From Mycobacterium ahvazicum (GTDB lineage Bacteria > Actinomycetota > Actinomycetes > Mycobacteriales > Mycobacteriaceae): a stretch of 64,000 nt of DNA. The position numbers and the translations under genes were made by a program. Location: assembly GCF_900176255.2 (NCBI RefSeq), contig NZ_FXEG02000002.1, forward strand, positions 1,364,001 through 1,428,000. Direction: 5' to 3'. Shown piece after piece: positions 17,958 to 27,938 of the stretch. Position 1 is the first letter of the stretch. Each line of letters starts with the position of its first letter. The notes beneath the pieces are model-generated. The model saw only the letters and a program-made list of their open reading frames with translations. It ran no database searches and was not told the origin of the DNA.

Positions 17958-19061
17958 ATGGCCCAACAACTGGTGTTCGAAGAGCCGCGAGCGGGAAAGC
18001 CGCCGCGGCATCTCGCCGACCTCGACGCGGGTGGCCGGGCGTCGGCCGTCGAGGAGCTCGGCTTGCCGGCGTTTCGGGCCAAGCAGCTCGCGCATCAGTA
18101 CTACGGCCGGCTGATCGCCGATCCGCGGCAGATGACCGACCTTCCGGCGGCCGTGCGCGACGTGATCGCCGAGACGATGTTCCCGAACCTGCTCAGCGTC
18201 GCCCGGGAAATCACCTGCGACGCCGGGCAGACGCGAAAGACGTTGTGGCGGGCCGTTAACGACCCTGCTGGCACCACCTTCGAGTCGGTCCTGATGCGCT
18301 ATCCACAGCGCAACACCGTCTGCATCTCGTCGCAGGCGGGTTGCGGCATGGCATGTCCGTTCTGTGCGACCGGCCAGGGCGGATTGACGCGCAACCTGTC
18401 GACCGCCGAGATCATCGAACAGGTGCGCGCCGCGGCGGTGGCGCTGCGCGACGAGTTCGGTGACCGGCTGTCGAACGTGGTGTTCATGGGGATGGGGGAG
18501 CCGCTGGCCAACTACGCACGGGCGGTGGCCGCGGTGCGGCGCATCACGGAGGCGCCGCCGGACGGCTTCGGCATCTCGGCCCGTTCGGTGACCGTCTCGA
18601 CGGTCGGCCTGGCTCCGGCCATCCGCAAGCTGGCCGACGAACGGCTGGGCGTGACGCTGGCGTTGTCGCTGCACGCGCCGGACGACGAGCTGCGCGACAC
18701 GCTGGTTCCGGTCAACAACCGCTGGAAGATCAGCGAGGCGCTGGACGCCGCGCGATACTACGGCGACGTCACGGGCCGGCGGGTGTCGATCGAGTACGCG
18801 CTGATTCGCGACGTCAACGACCAGCCCTGGCGCGCCGACCTGCTGGGCAAGCGACTGCACGGCACGCTCGGGCCGCTGGCACACGTGAACCTGATCCCGC
18901 TCAACCCGACCCCGGGCAGCGATTGGGACGCCAGCCCCAAGGACGCCGAGCGCGAGTTCGTCCGGCGGGTCCGGGCGAAAGGCGTGTCCTGCACGGTCCG
19001 CGACACCCGTGGCCGCGAGATCAGTGCGGCATGCGGACAACTTGCCTTCGAACAGGGTTAG
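17958..19061 (+). CDS. rlmN: Dual-specificity 23S rRNA/tRNA adenine C2-methyltransferase RlmN
   Basis: A 367-residue radical-SAM enzyme (Rv2880c) that methylates A2503 of 23S rRNA and A37 of some tRNAs. The [4Fe-4S]/SAM site [14 protein letters not shown] is near residue 131; [10 protein letters not shown] near residue 178 is the SAM-binding GEP motif; the reaction-cycle cysteine lies in the C-terminal SAACGQLA. Length is normal for the family and ATG at 17958 gives the expected N-terminus. It closes the pyrH operon. Confidence 0.94.
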   Translation: MAQQLVFEEPRAGKPPRHLADLDAGGRASAVEELGLPAFRAKQLAHQYYGRLIADPRQMTDLPAAVRDVIAETMFPNLLSVAREITCDAGQTRKTLWRAVNDPAGTTFESVLMRYPQRNTVCISSQAGCGMACPFCATGQGGLTRNLSTAEIIEQVRAAAVALRDEFGDRLSNVVFMGMGEPLANYARAVAAVRRITEAPPDGFGISARSVTVSTVGLAPAIRKLADERLGVTLALSLHAPDDELRDTLVPVNNRWKISEALDAARYYGDVTGRRVSIEYALIRDVNDQPWRADLLGKRLHGTLGPLAHVNLIPLNPTPGSDWDASPKDAEREFVRRVRAKGVSCTVRDTRGREISAACGQLAFEQG

Positions 19062-19128
19062 TGGCGTGCTGAACCGGGCACGACCCTAGTCCGTGTTGTG
19101 AATTAGTAGTCCAGCAAAAGGGGTTGGC

Positions 19129-19641
19129 ATGACGATTCGCTTTTTCTCGCGCTTCAAGTTGTTTGCCGCGGCCATCATGACGGGCCTTGTCGCGGCGGTC
19201 CTGGTATCGGCCGGCGCACCACGGGCACAGGCTGCCGACGATCGGCTGCAGTTCACCGGAACGACGCTGAGCGGGGCACCGTTCAACGGTGCCAGCCTGC
19301 AGGGGAAACCGGCGGTGCTGTGGTTCTGGGCGCCGTTCTGCCCGTTCTGCAACGCCGAAGCTCCCGGGGTGGCCCAGGTCGCGGCCGCTAATCCCGGTGT
19401 CACCTTCGTCGGGATCGCCGGGCACTCCGACCCCGGCGCGGAGCAGGCCTTCGTCTCCAAATACGGCCTGAACTTCACCAACCTCAACGACGCCGACGGC
19501 TCGATCTGGGCCCGCTACAACGTGCCCTGGCAGCCGGCCTACGTGTTCTACCGGGCGGACGGCAGCTCGACGTTCGTCAACAACCCCACCTCGGCGATGC
19601 CCCAGCAGGAACTGGCCAATCGGGTGGCCGCGCTGAAGTGA
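19129..19641 (+). CDS. Secreted thioredoxin-like oxidase MPT53 (DsbE-like)
   Basis: A 170-residue exported protein orthologous to MPT53 (Rv2878c). The signal peptide (KLFAAAIMTGLVAAVLVSAGAPRAQA) is followed by a thioredoxin fold with the active site WAPFCPFCNAEAPG near residue 68. In M. tuberculosis the protein acts as a disulfide oxidase in the cell envelope. Its TGA overlaps the GTG of the CcdA-like gene (GTGA), so the pair is coupled: the membrane protein probably exchanges electrons with it. Confidence 0.92.
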   Translation: MTIRFFSRFKLFAAAIMTGLVAAVLVSAGAPRAQAADDRLQFTGTTLSGAPFNGASLQGKPAVLWFWAPFCPFCNAEAPGVAQVAAANPGVTFVGIAGHSDPGAEQAFVSKYGLNFTNLNDADGSIWARYNVPWQPAYVFYRADGSSTFVNNPTSAMPQQELANRVAALK

Positions 19642-20549
19642 ACCAGGGCCTCGTCGGTCTGGCATTCGCTGCCGGGTTGGTGGCCGCGGTGAACCCGTGC
19701 GGGTTCGCGATGCTGCCCGCCTACCTGCTGCTGGTGGTGCGCGGCCAGTACAACGGGCAACGCCCAAGCCCGGCGGCCGGGGTGGGACGCGCGCTGGCCG
19801 CCACCGCCGGGATGGCGCTCGGGTTCCTGACGGTGTTCGGATTGTTCGGCGCGCTGACCATCTCGGCGGCCACCACGGTGCAGCGCTACCTGCCATACGC
19901 GACCGTCATGATCGGCATTGTGCTTGTCGCCCTTGGCATTTGGTTGCTCTCGGGCCGGGAGCTGACCGCGCTGACGCCACGCGCGCTGGGACCGCGGTGG
20001 GCGCCCACGCGCCTGGCCGGCATGTACGGCTACGGCATCAGCTACGCGATCGCCTCGCTGTCGTGCACGATCGGGCCGTTTCTGGCGGTCACTGCCGCCG
20101 GCCTGCGCGGCGGGTCGCTCGTCACGGGCGTGTCCATCTATCTGGCCTACGTCGCGGGCCTGACCCTGGTCGTCGGTGTGCTCGCGATCGCCGCCGCGAC
20201 CGCCAGCTCGGCGCTGGCCGATCGGCTGCGTCGCATTCTGCCGTTCGTCAACCGGATCGGCGGCGCGCTGCTGGTGCTGGTCGGGCTGTACGTCGGCTAC
20301 TACGGCCGTTACGAGTTGCGGCTGCTGGACGCCGCGGCGGACCCCCGGGATGCGGTGATTCTCGCGGCCGGGCGGCTACAGGGCGTGCTGGCCGGCTGGG
20401 TGCACCAGCACGGCGTCTGGCCCTGGCTGCTGGCGTTGGTCGCGCTGGTGGGCGTCGCGGTGGTGAGCGCCTGGCACCGACGCACGCGGCGCGCAGCGGC
20501 TAGCGGATCCAGCCGCGCCGGCGGCCCCACATGTCGCGGATCAGGATGA
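19638..20549 (+). CDS. CcdA/DsbD-like membrane thiol transporter
   Basis: A 303-residue polytopic membrane protein (Rv2877c homologue) of the CcdA family, which carries reducing equivalents across the membrane. The two redox cysteines fit AVNPCGFAMLPAY near residue 19 and ASLSCTIGPFLA near residue 144, each in a membrane segment next to Pro/Gly. About six to seven hydrophobic segments and a basic tail are visible. The GTG start overlaps the mpt53 stop. The last 50 bases overlap, in antisense, the 3' end of the small membrane-protein gene on the other strand. Confidence 0.87.
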   Translation: MNQGLVGLAFAAGLVAAVNPCGFAMLPAYLLLVVRGQYNGQRPSPAAGVGRALAATAGMALGFLTVFGLFGALTISAATTVQRYLPYATVMIGIVLVALGIWLLSGRELTALTPRALGPRWAPTRLAGMYGYGISYAIASLSCTIGPFLAVTAAGLRGGSLVTGVSIYLAYVAGLTLVVGVLAIAAATASSALADRLRRILPFVNRIGGALLVLVGLYVGYYGRYELRLLDAAADPRDAVILAAGRLQGVLAGWVHQHGVWPWLLALVALVGVAVVSAWHRRTRRAAASGSSRAGGPTCRGSG

Positions 20550-20802
20550 ACAGAGACAGGACCGCGAAACCGATCAGGAAGTTGTCCTCGACGTGGCCGA
20601 CGTGGTTACCGCGCAGCATGGCCAGCAAGAAGATCACGGCGAAGATGCCGACGCCGTGCCAGGTGCGGATGTTGATCTTGCTCCATCCCCACGCGGCGGA
20701 CGGCACCTCGGCCGGGTCGACACCGTTGTAGAGCTCCACCTCGGTACTGGCCACGGCGATTCCCTTCGGGTCGGATCGTCTTCTGATCACAGATTCTGGC
20801 AT
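20500..20802 (-). CDS. Small conserved membrane protein (Rv2876-like)
   Basis: A protein of about 100 residues with one polar N-terminal half (STEVELYNGVDPAEVPSAAWGWSKINIRTWHG) and two hydrophobic segments (VGIFAVIFLLAMLRG and NFLIGFAVLSLFILIRD), ending in RRRGWIR. It matches Rv2876, which in M. tuberculosis is co-regulated with mpt70 and mpt83. Start is uncertain: ATG at 20802 or an internal GTG before ASTEVEL. It follows mpt70 on the same strand behind a hairpin. Function unknown. Confidence 0.7.
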   Translation of the reverse strand: MPESVIRRRSDPKGIAVASTEVELYNGVDPAEVPSAAWGWSKINIRTWHGVGIFAVIFLLAMLRGNHVGHVEDNFLIGFAVLSLFILIRDMWGRRRGWIR

Positions 20803-20830
20803 ACCCGCCGTGCCGCAGCCCTTCGTAGCC

Positions 20831-20876
20831 TCGGGTTGGTGACCTACCGGCCGGAGCCGGTGGGCCACCAACCCGA
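20831..20876 (-). terminator. Long hairpin after mpt70
   Basis: TCGGGTTGGTG at 20831-20841 pairs with CACCAACCCGA at 20866-20876; inside, ACCGGC at 20846-20851 pairs with GCCGGT at 20856-20861. The composite stem-loop starts 12 bases past the mpt70 stop and would separate it from the Rv2876-like gene, fully or as an attenuator. No U-tract. Confidence 0.6.
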
Positions 20877-20887
20877 TTGCCACTCGC

Positions 20888-21469
20888 CTACGAGGGCGGC
20901 ATCAGCACGGTGTCGATCATGTACACCGTCGCGTTCGCGGTCGGCACCCCTCCGCAAACCACGCTCGCATTGTTGACTTTGAGGTCGTTTCCCTGGCCGG
21001 TCACTGTCACGCCGGCACCTTGCAGTGTGACGTGGGTGCCGTCGACTTTCGCCGGACTCAGCTGACCCGGTACCACGTGGTAGGTCAGGATGCTCTTCAG
21101 CATCGCCGCGTTCGTCTTCAGCTGGCCGATGGTGGACTCGGGCAGCTTGCTGAACGCGGCGTCAGTGGGCGCGAACACCGTGTACTGGCCGTTGTTCAGG
21201 GTGTCCACCAGATTCACCTGCGGATTGAGCTGGCCCGACAGCGCCGAAGTCAGGGTGGTCAGCATCGGGTTGTTGGACGCCGCTACGGCGACGGGCGCCT
21301 GAGACATCCCGTCCACCGAGGCCGGACCGTTGGGGTGGGCCGCCGCGTAATCGGTGCATCCCGGACCCACCAAATCAGCGGCGCCCGCGCTCGGAGACAC
21401 TGCGATTCCGAGGCCAACGATTCCTGCGGCAGCGAAGCTGGTTGCCGCCATTTTCCTCAATGCATTCAT
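20888..21469 (-). CDS. mpt70: Secreted fasciclin-domain antigen MPT70
   Basis: A 193-residue exported protein, the length of MPT70 (Rv2875). Signal peptide [23 protein letters not shown] precedes a single FAS1 domain: [24 protein letters not shown], the H1-like [18 protein letters not shown] and the H2-like [23 protein letters not shown], ending [20 protein letters not shown]. In the M. tuberculosis complex it is a major serodominant antigen, with SigK-controlled expression. The ATG at 21469 follows GAAGGGAGCG. A SigK-like promoter lies 65 bases upstream. Confidence 0.95.
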   Translation of the reverse strand: MNALRKMAATSFAAAGIVGLGIAVSPSAGAADLVGPGCTDYAAAHPNGPASVDGMSQAPVAVAASNNPMLTTLTSALSGQLNPQVNLVDTLNNGQYTVFAPTDAAFSKLPESTIGQLKTNAAMLKSILTYHVVPGQLSPAKVDGTHVTLQGAGVTVTGQGNDLKVNNASVVCGGVPTANATVYMIDTVLMPPS

Positions 21470-21533
21470 GCGATTCGCTCCCTTCATAGGCCGCGAGCAT
21501 TCACCCCGTCTGGCTGAAGTCCCGGCATCTCTG

Positions 21534-21560
21534 ATTCGGAGCCGCTCCGCTTGTGGATTG
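21534..21560 (-). promoter_or_regulatory. SigK-like promoter of mpt70
   Basis: Read on the minus strand: CAATCC (21560-21555), 15 bases, CCGAAT (21539-21534), about 65 bases before the mpt70 ATG. It differs by one base in the -35 from the mpt83 element and has the same spacing. The hexamers agree with the CCATCC/CCGAAT form reported for mycobacterial SigK promoters as I remember it. Confidence 0.65.
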
Positions 21561-21575
21561 ATCGCGACCGCAATA

Positions 21576-23315
21576 TCAGCCATAGGTGAACGAAAACACC
21601 TGCAACCCCCTGCCGGGGCGCACCTCGAGCGTGCCGGGTGCCACCTGATCGCCGCCGACGATCTGGTGGGACGTGGGAGGCCCACTGATCGGCACCGTTG
21701 TGGTTTTTCCGTCGCGCACCACCGCGAGGGTGCCGGTGCCGGCGACCACGATGTACACGTTTTTCGCGTGGTAACTGAGCTTGATGGCGGAGTCGTCGCC
21801 GTCCGCCGTCGCGCCTTGATAGTCGAGCGACCAGGGGCCGCGCAAGGCGAATTTGTCGGCCGCGAGCTCCGGTGGGTAATCGAACGTCGCCGTCCCTTCG
21901 TCGTACATTCCGGCCCCGCCGAAGTTGACGACTTTGCCGACCCCGAAATAGGTCTCCGGTGTCAGAGCGGCCTTCGGGGTGGTGTCGGCCGCGTCCACCG
22001 GTTTGCCGAGCTTGACCCCGGGCCGGGCGTCGGTGAGCAGCTGCCTGATCAGGCTCTCGGTGACGTCGTAGTCGCCTTCACCGAACTTGATGTGCCGCAC
22101 CGTGCCGCTGGCGTCGATCAGATATTCGGCGGGCCAGTAGCGGTTGCGATAGTTGGTCCAGGTGGAGTAACCGTTGTCCAGCGCGATCGGATAGGTGATG
22201 CCCAGATCCGCCGCCCCCTTGGCGACGTTGTCCGGCACTCTCTCGAACGCGTACTCCGGAGTGTGCACGCCGATGACCACCAGACCGCCGTCCTGGTATG
22301 CCTTTTGCCAGCCGACGACGTGTGGGATGGCGCGTTGGCAATTGATGCAGGAATAGGCCCAGAAGTCGACCAGCACCACCTTGCCGCGCAACGAGTCGAG
22401 GGTGATCGGCTGGCCGCCGGGGGTGTTCAGCCATCCGGCTATGCCTTTGAGATCGGGTGCGGGACCGCAGTTCTCGAGTTTTGTGCCGCCATTGCTGCAG
22501 TTCGACAGCTGTGCGTTCTGGTCGTTGACGATACCGCCGAGGTTCAGTTTTTCCCGTACCTGCTCGGAGTCACCGATTCTCTGTTGCAGCGACCCGGCGT
22601 AGTCGGGAATCGCCCGCTGCAGCGCGGCCGGCAGGTCGAACACCAGCGCCACCGCGAGCAGAAGTGTCACGACGCCCGCGGCCACCCGGATCTCGCGCTG
22701 CCGGCTCCGGAAAGCCTTCACCCGCTCGGCCACCCGCTGACCGGCCAGCGCGAAGAACAGCAGCGGCAGGGCGGCGCCGACCGCGAACGCGCCGGTCAGC
22801 ACCACCGTCGCCACGCCGATCGTCGCCGTCGCCCCGGCCACCACGATCGCGGCGAGCACCGGACCCGCGCAGGGTACGTACAACACACCAAGCGCCAGGC
22901 CCAGTCCGAAACCGCCTCCGCGAGTGGCGATTTGCTTCTGCGGGATGCGGGAGAACGGCCGCTCCAGCAGCTGTTCGAAGCGCGGAAAGATCAGGCCGAT
23001 GCCGATCGCCACCAGCGCGACCAGGGCGACCCAACGGATGGTGTCCTGCGGCAGGCGCAGCACCGACAGCAGTGCCGAGCCGAGCAGGGTGACCACACTG
23101 AAGCTGAGCACCAGGCCGCCGATCACCCGGTACGGCCGCAATGTCGCGGACAGCTTGCGCTTTTCCGCGACCGCGACGGCACCTTCGGTTGCGGGCGACT
23201 GCTCGGCAGAGACTTGCGTTCCCGAGAAGAACACCACCGGCAGGACCGGCAGAATGCAGGGGGAGATGCCGGTGATGAGGCCGCCGAGTAAGCCGACCAG
23301 CGCGAGCGTCAACAT
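21576..23315 (-). CDS. dipZ: DipZ, CcdA-thioredoxin fusion membrane protein
   Basis: A 579-residue DipZ (Rv2874). Residues 1-230 are a CcdA-type membrane domain with redox cysteines in [15 protein letters not shown] near residue 14-20 and [12 protein letters not shown] periplasmic TlpA-like thioredoxin domain follows with [16 protein letters not shown], then a beta-rich C-terminal carbohydrate-binding-type domain (about residues 430-579). It passes reducing power to exported thiol proteins. The start [12 protein letters not shown] at 23315 was chosen because it begins the first membrane helix and sits just after a SigK-like element; longer starts add a polar, unconserved piece. It is flanked by mpt70 and mpt83. 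Confidence 0.92.
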   Translation of the reverse strand: MLTLALVGLLGGLITGISPCILPVLPVVFFSGTQVSAEQSPATEGAVAVAEKRKLSATLRPYRVIGGLVLSFSVVTLLGSALLSVLRLPQDTIRWVALVALVAIGIGLIFPRFEQLLERPFSRIPQKQIATRGGGFGLGLALGVLYVPCAGPVLAAIVVAGATATIGVATVVLTGAFAVGAALPLLFFALAGQRVAERVKAFRSRQREIRVAAGVVTLLLAVALVFDLPAALQRAIPDYAGSLQQRIGDSEQVREKLNLGGIVNDQNAQLSNCSNGGTKLENCGPAPDLKGIAGWLNTPGGQPITLDSLRGKVVLVDFWAYSCINCQRAIPHVVGWQKAYQDGGLVVIGVHTPEYAFERVPDNVAKGAADLGITYPIALDNGYSTWTNYRNRYWPAEYLIDASGTVRHIKFGEGDYDVTESLIRQLLTDARPGVKLGKPVDAADTTPKAALTPETYFGVGKVVNFGGAGMYDEGTATFDYPPELAADKFALRGPWSLDYQGATADGDDSAIKLSYHAKNVYIVVAGTGTLAVVRDGKTTTVPISGPPTSHQIVGGDQVAPGTLEVRPGRGLQVFSFTYG

Positions 23316-23322
23316 GCTTGGT

Positions 23323-23349
23323 ATTCGTTGCCGTCTCGGTGATGGATTG
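23323..23349 (-). promoter_or_regulatory. SigK-like promoter of dipZ, apparently leaderless
   Basis: Read on the minus strand: CAATCC (23349-23344), 15 bases, ACGAAT (23328-23323). The -10 ends 8 bases before the dipZ ATG at 23315, so transcription would begin at or next to the start codon and give a leaderless mRNA. No ribosome-binding site precedes this ATG. Confidence 0.55.
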
Positions 23350-23382
23350 GTCTGAGAGCCAAGGAGTTTCGCGATCACATAA

Positions 23383-23423
23383 GAATGGCTGGGCAGCCCA
23401 TTATCTCGGCTGCCCAGCCATTC
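23383..23423 (-). terminator. Perfect 16-bp hairpin after mpt83
   Basis: GAATGGCTGGGCAGCC at 23383-23398 pairs completely with GGCTGCCCAGCCATTC at 23408-23423 around a 9-base loop. It begins 16 bases past the mpt83 stop and precedes the dipZ promoter, so mpt83 and dipZ are probably separate transcripts. Confidence 0.8.
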
Positions 23424-23438
23424 CTTGCACCTGAAGGG

Positions 23439-24110
23439 CTACTGATTCGGCGGCATCAGCACCGTGTCGATCATGTACACGGTCGCGTTGGCGGTGTGCA
23501 CCCCGCCGCACACCAGGCCCGCGTCGTTGACCTTCAGGTCGTTTCCTTGGCCGGTCACCGTAGCGCTGGCGCCCTGCAGTGTGACGTGGGCGCCGTCGAC
23601 CTTCGCCGGACTCAGCTGACCCTGCACCACGTGGTAGGTCAGGATGCTCTTGAGCAGGGCGGCGTCGGTCTTCAGCTTGTCAATAGTGGCCGCCGGAAGC
23701 TTGTCGAACGCGGCGTTCGTCGGGGCGAACACCGTGTACTGGCCGTTGTTGAGGGTGTCGACCAGGTTCACCTGTGGGTTGAGCTTGCCCGACAGCGCCG
23801 ACGTCAGGGTGGTCAGCATCGGGTTGTTCGATGCCGCCGTCGCGACGGGGTCCTGCGCCATCCCGGCGACCGACCCGGGGCCGTTGGGGTTCTGCGAGGC
23901 GTACGCCGAGCACCCCGACCCGATCAGGTCCGCCGCCGGGTCGGCGGCCGCCGCGGATGTGGTCATCGGTGCCGTTGTGCTGCTGGTCGCAACGGTCGCG
24001 CTGGTCGAGCTTTGCGCTGCGGGTTTGTTGCTCGAACAGCCCGAGAAACCCACGATCGCGATCGCCGCCAGGCTGGCCGCCGCGACTGTCTTGGCCTGAA
24101 CATTCGTCAT
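23439..24110 (-). CDS. mpt83: Fasciclin-domain lipoprotein antigen MPT83
   Basis: A 223-residue lipoprotein (Rv2873). The signal peptide ends in a lipobox IVGFSGC (Cys near residue 25) followed by a Ser/Thr/Ala-rich linker of about 35 residues of the kind that is O-glycosylated in MPT83, then a FAS1 domain nearly identical in pattern to MPT70 ([43 protein letters not shown]). It is surface exposed and immunogenic in related species. A SigK-like promoter lies 60 bases upstream and a terminator downstream. Confidence 0.95.
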   Translation of the reverse strand: MTNVQAKTVAAASLAAIAIVGFSGCSSNKPAAQSSTSATVATSSTTAPMTTSAAAADPAADLIGSGCSAYASQNPNGPGSVAGMAQDPVATAASNNPMLTTLTSALSGKLNPQVNLVDTLNNGQYTVFAPTNAAFDKLPAATIDKLKTDAALLKSILTYHVVQGQLSPAKVDGAHVTLQGASATVTGQGNDLKVNDAGLVCGGVHTANATVYMIDTVLMPPNQ

Positions 24111-24170
24111 TGCGCTTCGATTCCTTTGTTACGACGGCCGCAGCCGCCACCTCTGGGATGAACGCCAGTG

Positions 24171-24197
24171 ATTCGGAGTGCGGACGGTCACGGATGG
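24171..24197 (-). promoter_or_regulatory. SigK-like promoter of mpt83
   Basis: Read on the minus strand: CCATCC (24197-24192), 15 bases, CCGAAT (24176-24171), about 60 bases before the ATG. This is the best match of the three elements in the locus to the reported SigK promoter. Confidence 0.7.
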
Positions 24198-24290
24198 GTC
24201 CAATCGGACGGCCATGGCGCGGGCTCGCCGCCCTGAGCGCACCCTCAAGCCGCCGTGGCCCGCGACGGCCACCGGCGGCACAATGAGTGA

Positions 24291-25502
24291 GTGAGTTCCC
24301 CGAGGAACCAAGTGCGGGCCGACGGCCCGATCCGCGTGCTCGTGCTGGGCAGCACCGGCTCCATCGGCACCCAGGCGCTGGAAGTCATCGCCGCCAACCC
24401 GGACCGCTTCGAGGTGGTTGGGCTGGCGGCGGGCGGCTCCAACCCGGACATCTTGGCGCGCCAGCGCGCCGAGACCGGAGTGACCAACATCGCCGTCGCC
24501 GACGAGCGGGCGGCCGACACGCTAGGCGACGTCACCTTTCACGGCCCGGATGCGGTTACCCGGCTGGTCGAGGAAACCGAAGCCGACGTCGTGCTCAATG
24601 CCCTGGTCGGGGCGCTGGGCCTGCGACCGACGCTGGCGGCGCTGCACTCGGGCGCCCGGCTGGCGCTGGCCAACAAGGAATCGCTGATCGCCGGCGGCCC
24701 GCTGGTCCTGGCGGCGGCGCGACCCGGGCAGATCGTGCCGGTGGATTCCGAGCACTCCGCGCTGGCCCAGTGCCTGCGCGGCGGCGAGCCCGACGAGGTC
24801 GCCAAGCTGGTGCTGACCGCCTCGGGCGGACCGTTTCGCGGCTGGGCCGCCGCCGACCTCGAGGCCGTCACCCCCGAGCAGGCCGGCGCCCATCCGACCT
24901 GGTCAATGGGGCCGATGAACACGCTGAACTCGGCGTCTCTGGTGAATAAGGGACTCGAGCTCATCGAAACCCACCTGCTGTTCGGCGTCGCCTACGACCG
25001 CATCGAGGTCGTCGTGCACCCCCAGTCGATTGTTCATTCAATGGTCACGTTCACCGATGGCTCGACGATCGCGCAGGCCAGCCCGCCGGACATGAAGCTA
25101 CCCATCTCGCTGGCGTTGGGCTGGCCGCGGCGGGTGCCGGGAGCGGCCGCGCACTGTGACTTCACCACCGCGTCCACCTGGGAATTCGAGCCGTTGGACA
25201 GCGACGTTTTCCCGGCCGTCGAGCTGGCCCGGCAGGCCGGCGAGACCGGCGGCTGCATGACCGCGGTCTACAACGCCGCCAACGAGGAGGCCGCGGCGGC
25301 CTTCCTGGACGGCCGCATCAGCTTTCCGACCATCGTCAGAACAATCGCCGACGTGCTGAGCGCCGCCGACCAATGGGCCGTAACACCCGCTAACGTGGAT
25401 GAGGTACTAGACGCGCAGCGCTGGGCGCGGGAGCGAGCGCAGCGCGCGGTCACAACTGCAAGCCCCGCCGAAGTCTCGGGAATGGTCTTAGAAAGGTCCT
25501 AG
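24291..25502 (+). CDS. dxr: 1-deoxy-D-xylulose-5-phosphate reductoisomerase
   Basis: A 403-residue Dxr (IspC, Rv2870c), second enzyme of the MEP isoprenoid pathway, converting DXP to MEP with NADPH and a divalent metal. Landmarks are the NADPH loop [13 protein letters not shown] near residue 19, NKESLIAGG near residue 127, the metal site [12 protein letters not shown] near residue 151 and the flexible loop [18 protein letters not shown] [14 protein letters not shown] near residue 203. Start is GTG at 24291. Rip1 follows after 6 bases and ispG after that, so two MEP enzymes bracket the protease. Confidence 0.95.
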   Translation: MSSPRNQVRADGPIRVLVLGSTGSIGTQALEVIAANPDRFEVVGLAAGGSNPDILARQRAETGVTNIAVADERAADTLGDVTFHGPDAVTRLVEETEADVVLNALVGALGLRPTLAALHSGARLALANKESLIAGGPLVLAAARPGQIVPVDSEHSALAQCLRGGEPDEVAKLVLTASGGPFRGWAAADLEAVTPEQAGAHPTWSMGPMNTLNSASLVNKGLELIETHLLFGVAYDRIEVVVHPQSIVHSMVTFTDGSTIAQASPPDMKLPISLALGWPRRVPGAAAHCDFTTASTWEFEPLDSDVFPAVELARQAGETGGCMTAVYNAANEEAAAAFLDGRISFPTIVRTIADVLSAADQWAVTPANVDEVLDAQRWARERAQRAVTTASPAEVSGMVLERS

Positions 25503-25508
25503 CGGCTG

Positions 25509-26723
25509 ATGATGTTCGGAATCGGCATTGCGCTGTTCGCGCTGGCCATCCTGATCTCGGTGGCCCTGCACGAATGCGGCCACATGTGGGTCGCGCGTGC
25601 CACCGGCATGAAGGTGCGCCGCTATTTCGTCGGGTTCGGCCCCACGCTGTGGTCGACGCGGCGCGGCGAGACCGAGTACGGCCTCAAGGCCGTTCCGCTG
25701 GGCGGCTTCTGTGACATCGCCGGGATGACCCCGGTGGAGGACCTGGCGCCCGACGAGTCCGACCGGGCCATGTACAAGCAGAAGACATGGAAGCGGGTCG
25801 CGGTGCTGTTCGCCGGCCCGGGCATGAATTTCATCATCTGCGTGGTCCTGATCTACGTGATCGCACTCATCTGGGGGCTGCCCAACCTGCACCCGCCCAC
25901 CCAGGCGATCGTCGGCGAAACCGCTTGCATCGCACCAGAAGTCGCTCCGGGCAAGCTCGGGGAGTGCACCGGTCCCGGTCCGGCCGCCCTGGCCGGCATC
26001 CGCCCCGGCGACGTGGTGGTCAAGGTCGGCGACACCAAGGTGTCCACCTTCGACGACATGGCCGCCGCGATCCGCAAGCTGCACGGCACCGTCCCGGTCG
26101 TCGTCGAACGTGACGGCACCCCGATCACCGCCTACGTCGACATCACGCAAACGCAGCGATACGTGGGCAACGGACAGGACGGCAAGCCCGCCCCCGCGAC
26201 AGTCGGCGCCATGGGCGTCGGCGGCGTCAAACAGTCGCCCACGCACTACGGCGTGCTCGGCGCCATCCCGGCCACGTTCGCCTTCACCGGCGACCTGACG
26301 GCCGAGGTGGGCAAGGCGCTGGTCGCGATCCCCGGCAAGGTCGGCGCGCTGGTGCACGCGATCGGCGGCGGGCAGCGCGACCCGCAGACGCCGATGAGCG
26401 TCGTCGGGGCCAGCATCATCGGCGGCGACACCGTCGACCACGGACTGTGGGTGGCGTTCTGGTTCTTCCTGGCCCAGCTGAACCTGATCCTGGGCGCGAT
26501 CAACCTGTTGCCGTTGCTGCCGTTCGACGGCGGCCACATCGCCGTCGCGGTGTTCGAAAAGATCCGCAACCTGTTCCGCTCCGCGCGGGGAATGGTCGCG
26601 GCGGCCCCGGTCAACTACCTCAAGCTGATGCCCGCGACCTATGTGGTCCTGGTGTTCGTGGTCGGCTACATGCTGCTGACCGTGACCGCGGATCTGGTCA
26701 ACCCGATCAGGTTGTTTCAATGA
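25509..26723 (+). CDS. rip1: Site-2 intramembrane zinc protease Rip1 (RseP family)
   Basis: A 404-residue polytopic protease (Rv2869c) that completes regulated intramembrane proteolysis of anti-sigma factors, including those of SigK, SigL and SigM in M. tuberculosis. The zinc motif [10 protein letters not shown] is near residue 22, with Cys where the M. tuberculosis protein has Tyr; the third ligand motif LLPFDGGH is near residue 340. A PDZ domain lies between ([16 protein letters not shown] near residue 165). ATG at 25509 (or 25512). Its stop overlaps the ispG ATG. Confidence 0.93.
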   Translation: MMFGIGIALFALAILISVALHECGHMWVARATGMKVRRYFVGFGPTLWSTRRGETEYGLKAVPLGGFCDIAGMTPVEDLAPDESDRAMYKQKTWKRVAVLFAGPGMNFIICVVLIYVIALIWGLPNLHPPTQAIVGETACIAPEVAPGKLGECTGPGPAALAGIRPGDVVVKVGDTKVSTFDDMAAAIRKLHGTVPVVVERDGTPITAYVDITQTQRYVGNGQDGKPAPATVGAMGVGGVKQSPTHYGVLGAIPATFAFTGDLTAEVGKALVAIPGKVGALVHAIGGGQRDPQTPMSVVGASIIGGDTVDHGLWVAFWFFLAQLNLILGAINLLPLLPFDGGHIAVAVFEKIRNLFRSARGMVAAAPVNYLKLMPATYVVLVFVVGYMLLTVTADLVNPIRLFQ

Positions 26724-27883
26724 CCGGCCTCGGCATGCCGGAAGCGCCGCCGCCCACGCTTGCGCCCCGGCGTAAAACGCGCCAATTGATGGTCCGCGAC
26801 GTCGGGGTGGGCAGCGATTCCCCGATTTCGGTGCAATCGATGTGCACCACCAAAACGCACGACGTCAATACGACGCTGCAGCAGATCGCCGAGCTGACGG
26901 CCGCAGGCTGTGACATCGTCCGGGTGGCCTGCCCGCGGCAGGAGGACGCCGACGCGCTGGCCGAGATCGCCCGGCACAGCCAGATCCCGGTGATCGCCGA
27001 CATCCACTTCCAGCCGAAGTACATCTTCGCCGCGATCGACGCCGGATGTGCTGCGGTGCGGGTCAATCCGGGCAACATCAAGGAGTTCGACGGGCGCGTC
27101 GGCGAGGTCGCCAAGGCGGCCGCCGCGGCCGGCATCCCGATCCGCATCGGCGTCAACGCCGGCTCGCTGGACAAGCGGTTCATGGAGAAGTACGGCAAGG
27201 CCACCCCGGAGGCGCTGGTCGAGTCGGCGCTGTGGGAGGCCTCGCTGTTCGAGGAGCACGGCTTCGGCGACATCAAGATCAGCGTCAAGCACAACGACCC
27301 CGTTGTGATGGTCGCCGCCTACGAGCAGCTGGCCGCGGCGTGCGACTATCCGCTGCACCTCGGTGTAACCGAGGCCGGGCCGGCCTTCCAGGGCACGATC
27401 AAGTCGGCGGTGGCCTTCGGCGCCCTGCTGTCCCGCGGCATCGGCGACACAATCCGGGTGTCCCTGTCGGCGCCACCGGTCGAGGAAGTCAAGGTCGGCA
27501 TTCAGATTCTCGAATCGCTGAACCTGCGCCCGCGCGGGCTGGAGATCGTCTCGTGCCCGTCGTGTGGCCGCGCGCAGGTCGACGTCTACACCCTGGCCAA
27601 CGCGGTGTCCGCGGGCCTGGACGGGCTCGACGTGCCGCTGCGGGTCGCGGTGATGGGGTGCGTCGTCAACGGCCCGGGGGAGGCCCGCGAGGCCGATCTC
27701 GGCGTTGCCTCCGGAAATGGCAAGGGGCAGATCTTCGTTCGCGGCGAGGTGATCAAGACCGTTCCCGAAGCTCAGATCGTTGAGACGCTGATCGAAGAGG
27801 CGATGCGGCTGGCTTCGGACATGGCCGGTGATAACGGTCCTGGCACAACAGGCAGCGGGACGCCGGTTGTCACCGTAAGCTGA
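26720..27883 (+). CDS. ispG: 4-hydroxy-3-methylbut-2-enyl diphosphate synthase
   Basis: A 387-residue GcpE/IspG (Rv2868c), a [4Fe-4S] enzyme that turns MEcPP into HMBPP late in the MEP pathway. It opens with a TIM barrel ([28 protein letters not shown]) and ends with the cluster-binding domain whose cysteines are [11 protein letters not shown] near residue 281 and [11 protein letters not shown] near residue 313. The ATG overlaps the Rip1 TGA by four bases, so the two are coupled. Confidence 0.95.
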   Translation: MTGLGMPEAPPPTLAPRRKTRQLMVRDVGVGSDSPISVQSMCTTKTHDVNTTLQQIAELTAAGCDIVRVACPRQEDADALAEIARHSQIPVIADIHFQPKYIFAAIDAGCAAVRVNPGNIKEFDGRVGEVAKAAAAAGIPIRIGVNAGSLDKRFMEKYGKATPEALVESALWEASLFEEHGFGDIKISVKHNDPVVMVAAYEQLAAACDYPLHLGVTEAGPAFQGTIKSAVAFGALLSRGIGDTIRVSLSAPPVEEVKVGIQILESLNLRPRGLEIVSCPSCGRAQVDVYTLANAVSAGLDGLDVPLRVAVMGCVVNGPGEAREADLGVASGNGKGQIFVRGEVIKTVPEAQIVETLIEEAMRLASDMAGDNGPGTTGSGTPVVTVS

Positions 27884-27886
27884 TAA

Positions 27887-27908
27887 GACCAGTTCTCTCT
27901 TACTGGTC
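27887..27908 (+). terminator. Short hairpin after ispG
   Basis: GACCAGT at 27887-27893 pairs with ACTGGTC at 27902-27908 around an 8-base pyrimidine loop, 4 bases past the ispG stop. The stem is only 7 bp with no U-tract, so it may be a partial terminator or processing site. Confidence 0.35.
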
Positions 27909-27938
27909 CCGTCGTTCGCACCACGGAGAGTTCGCCAG

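Noticed and set aside
21354..23291. A 645-codon plus-strand frame across dipZ and the mpt70 upstream region
   Set aside because: It mirrors codon positions of dipZ, gives a His/Gln/Arg-rich product without a recognisable fold, and has no ribosome-binding site.
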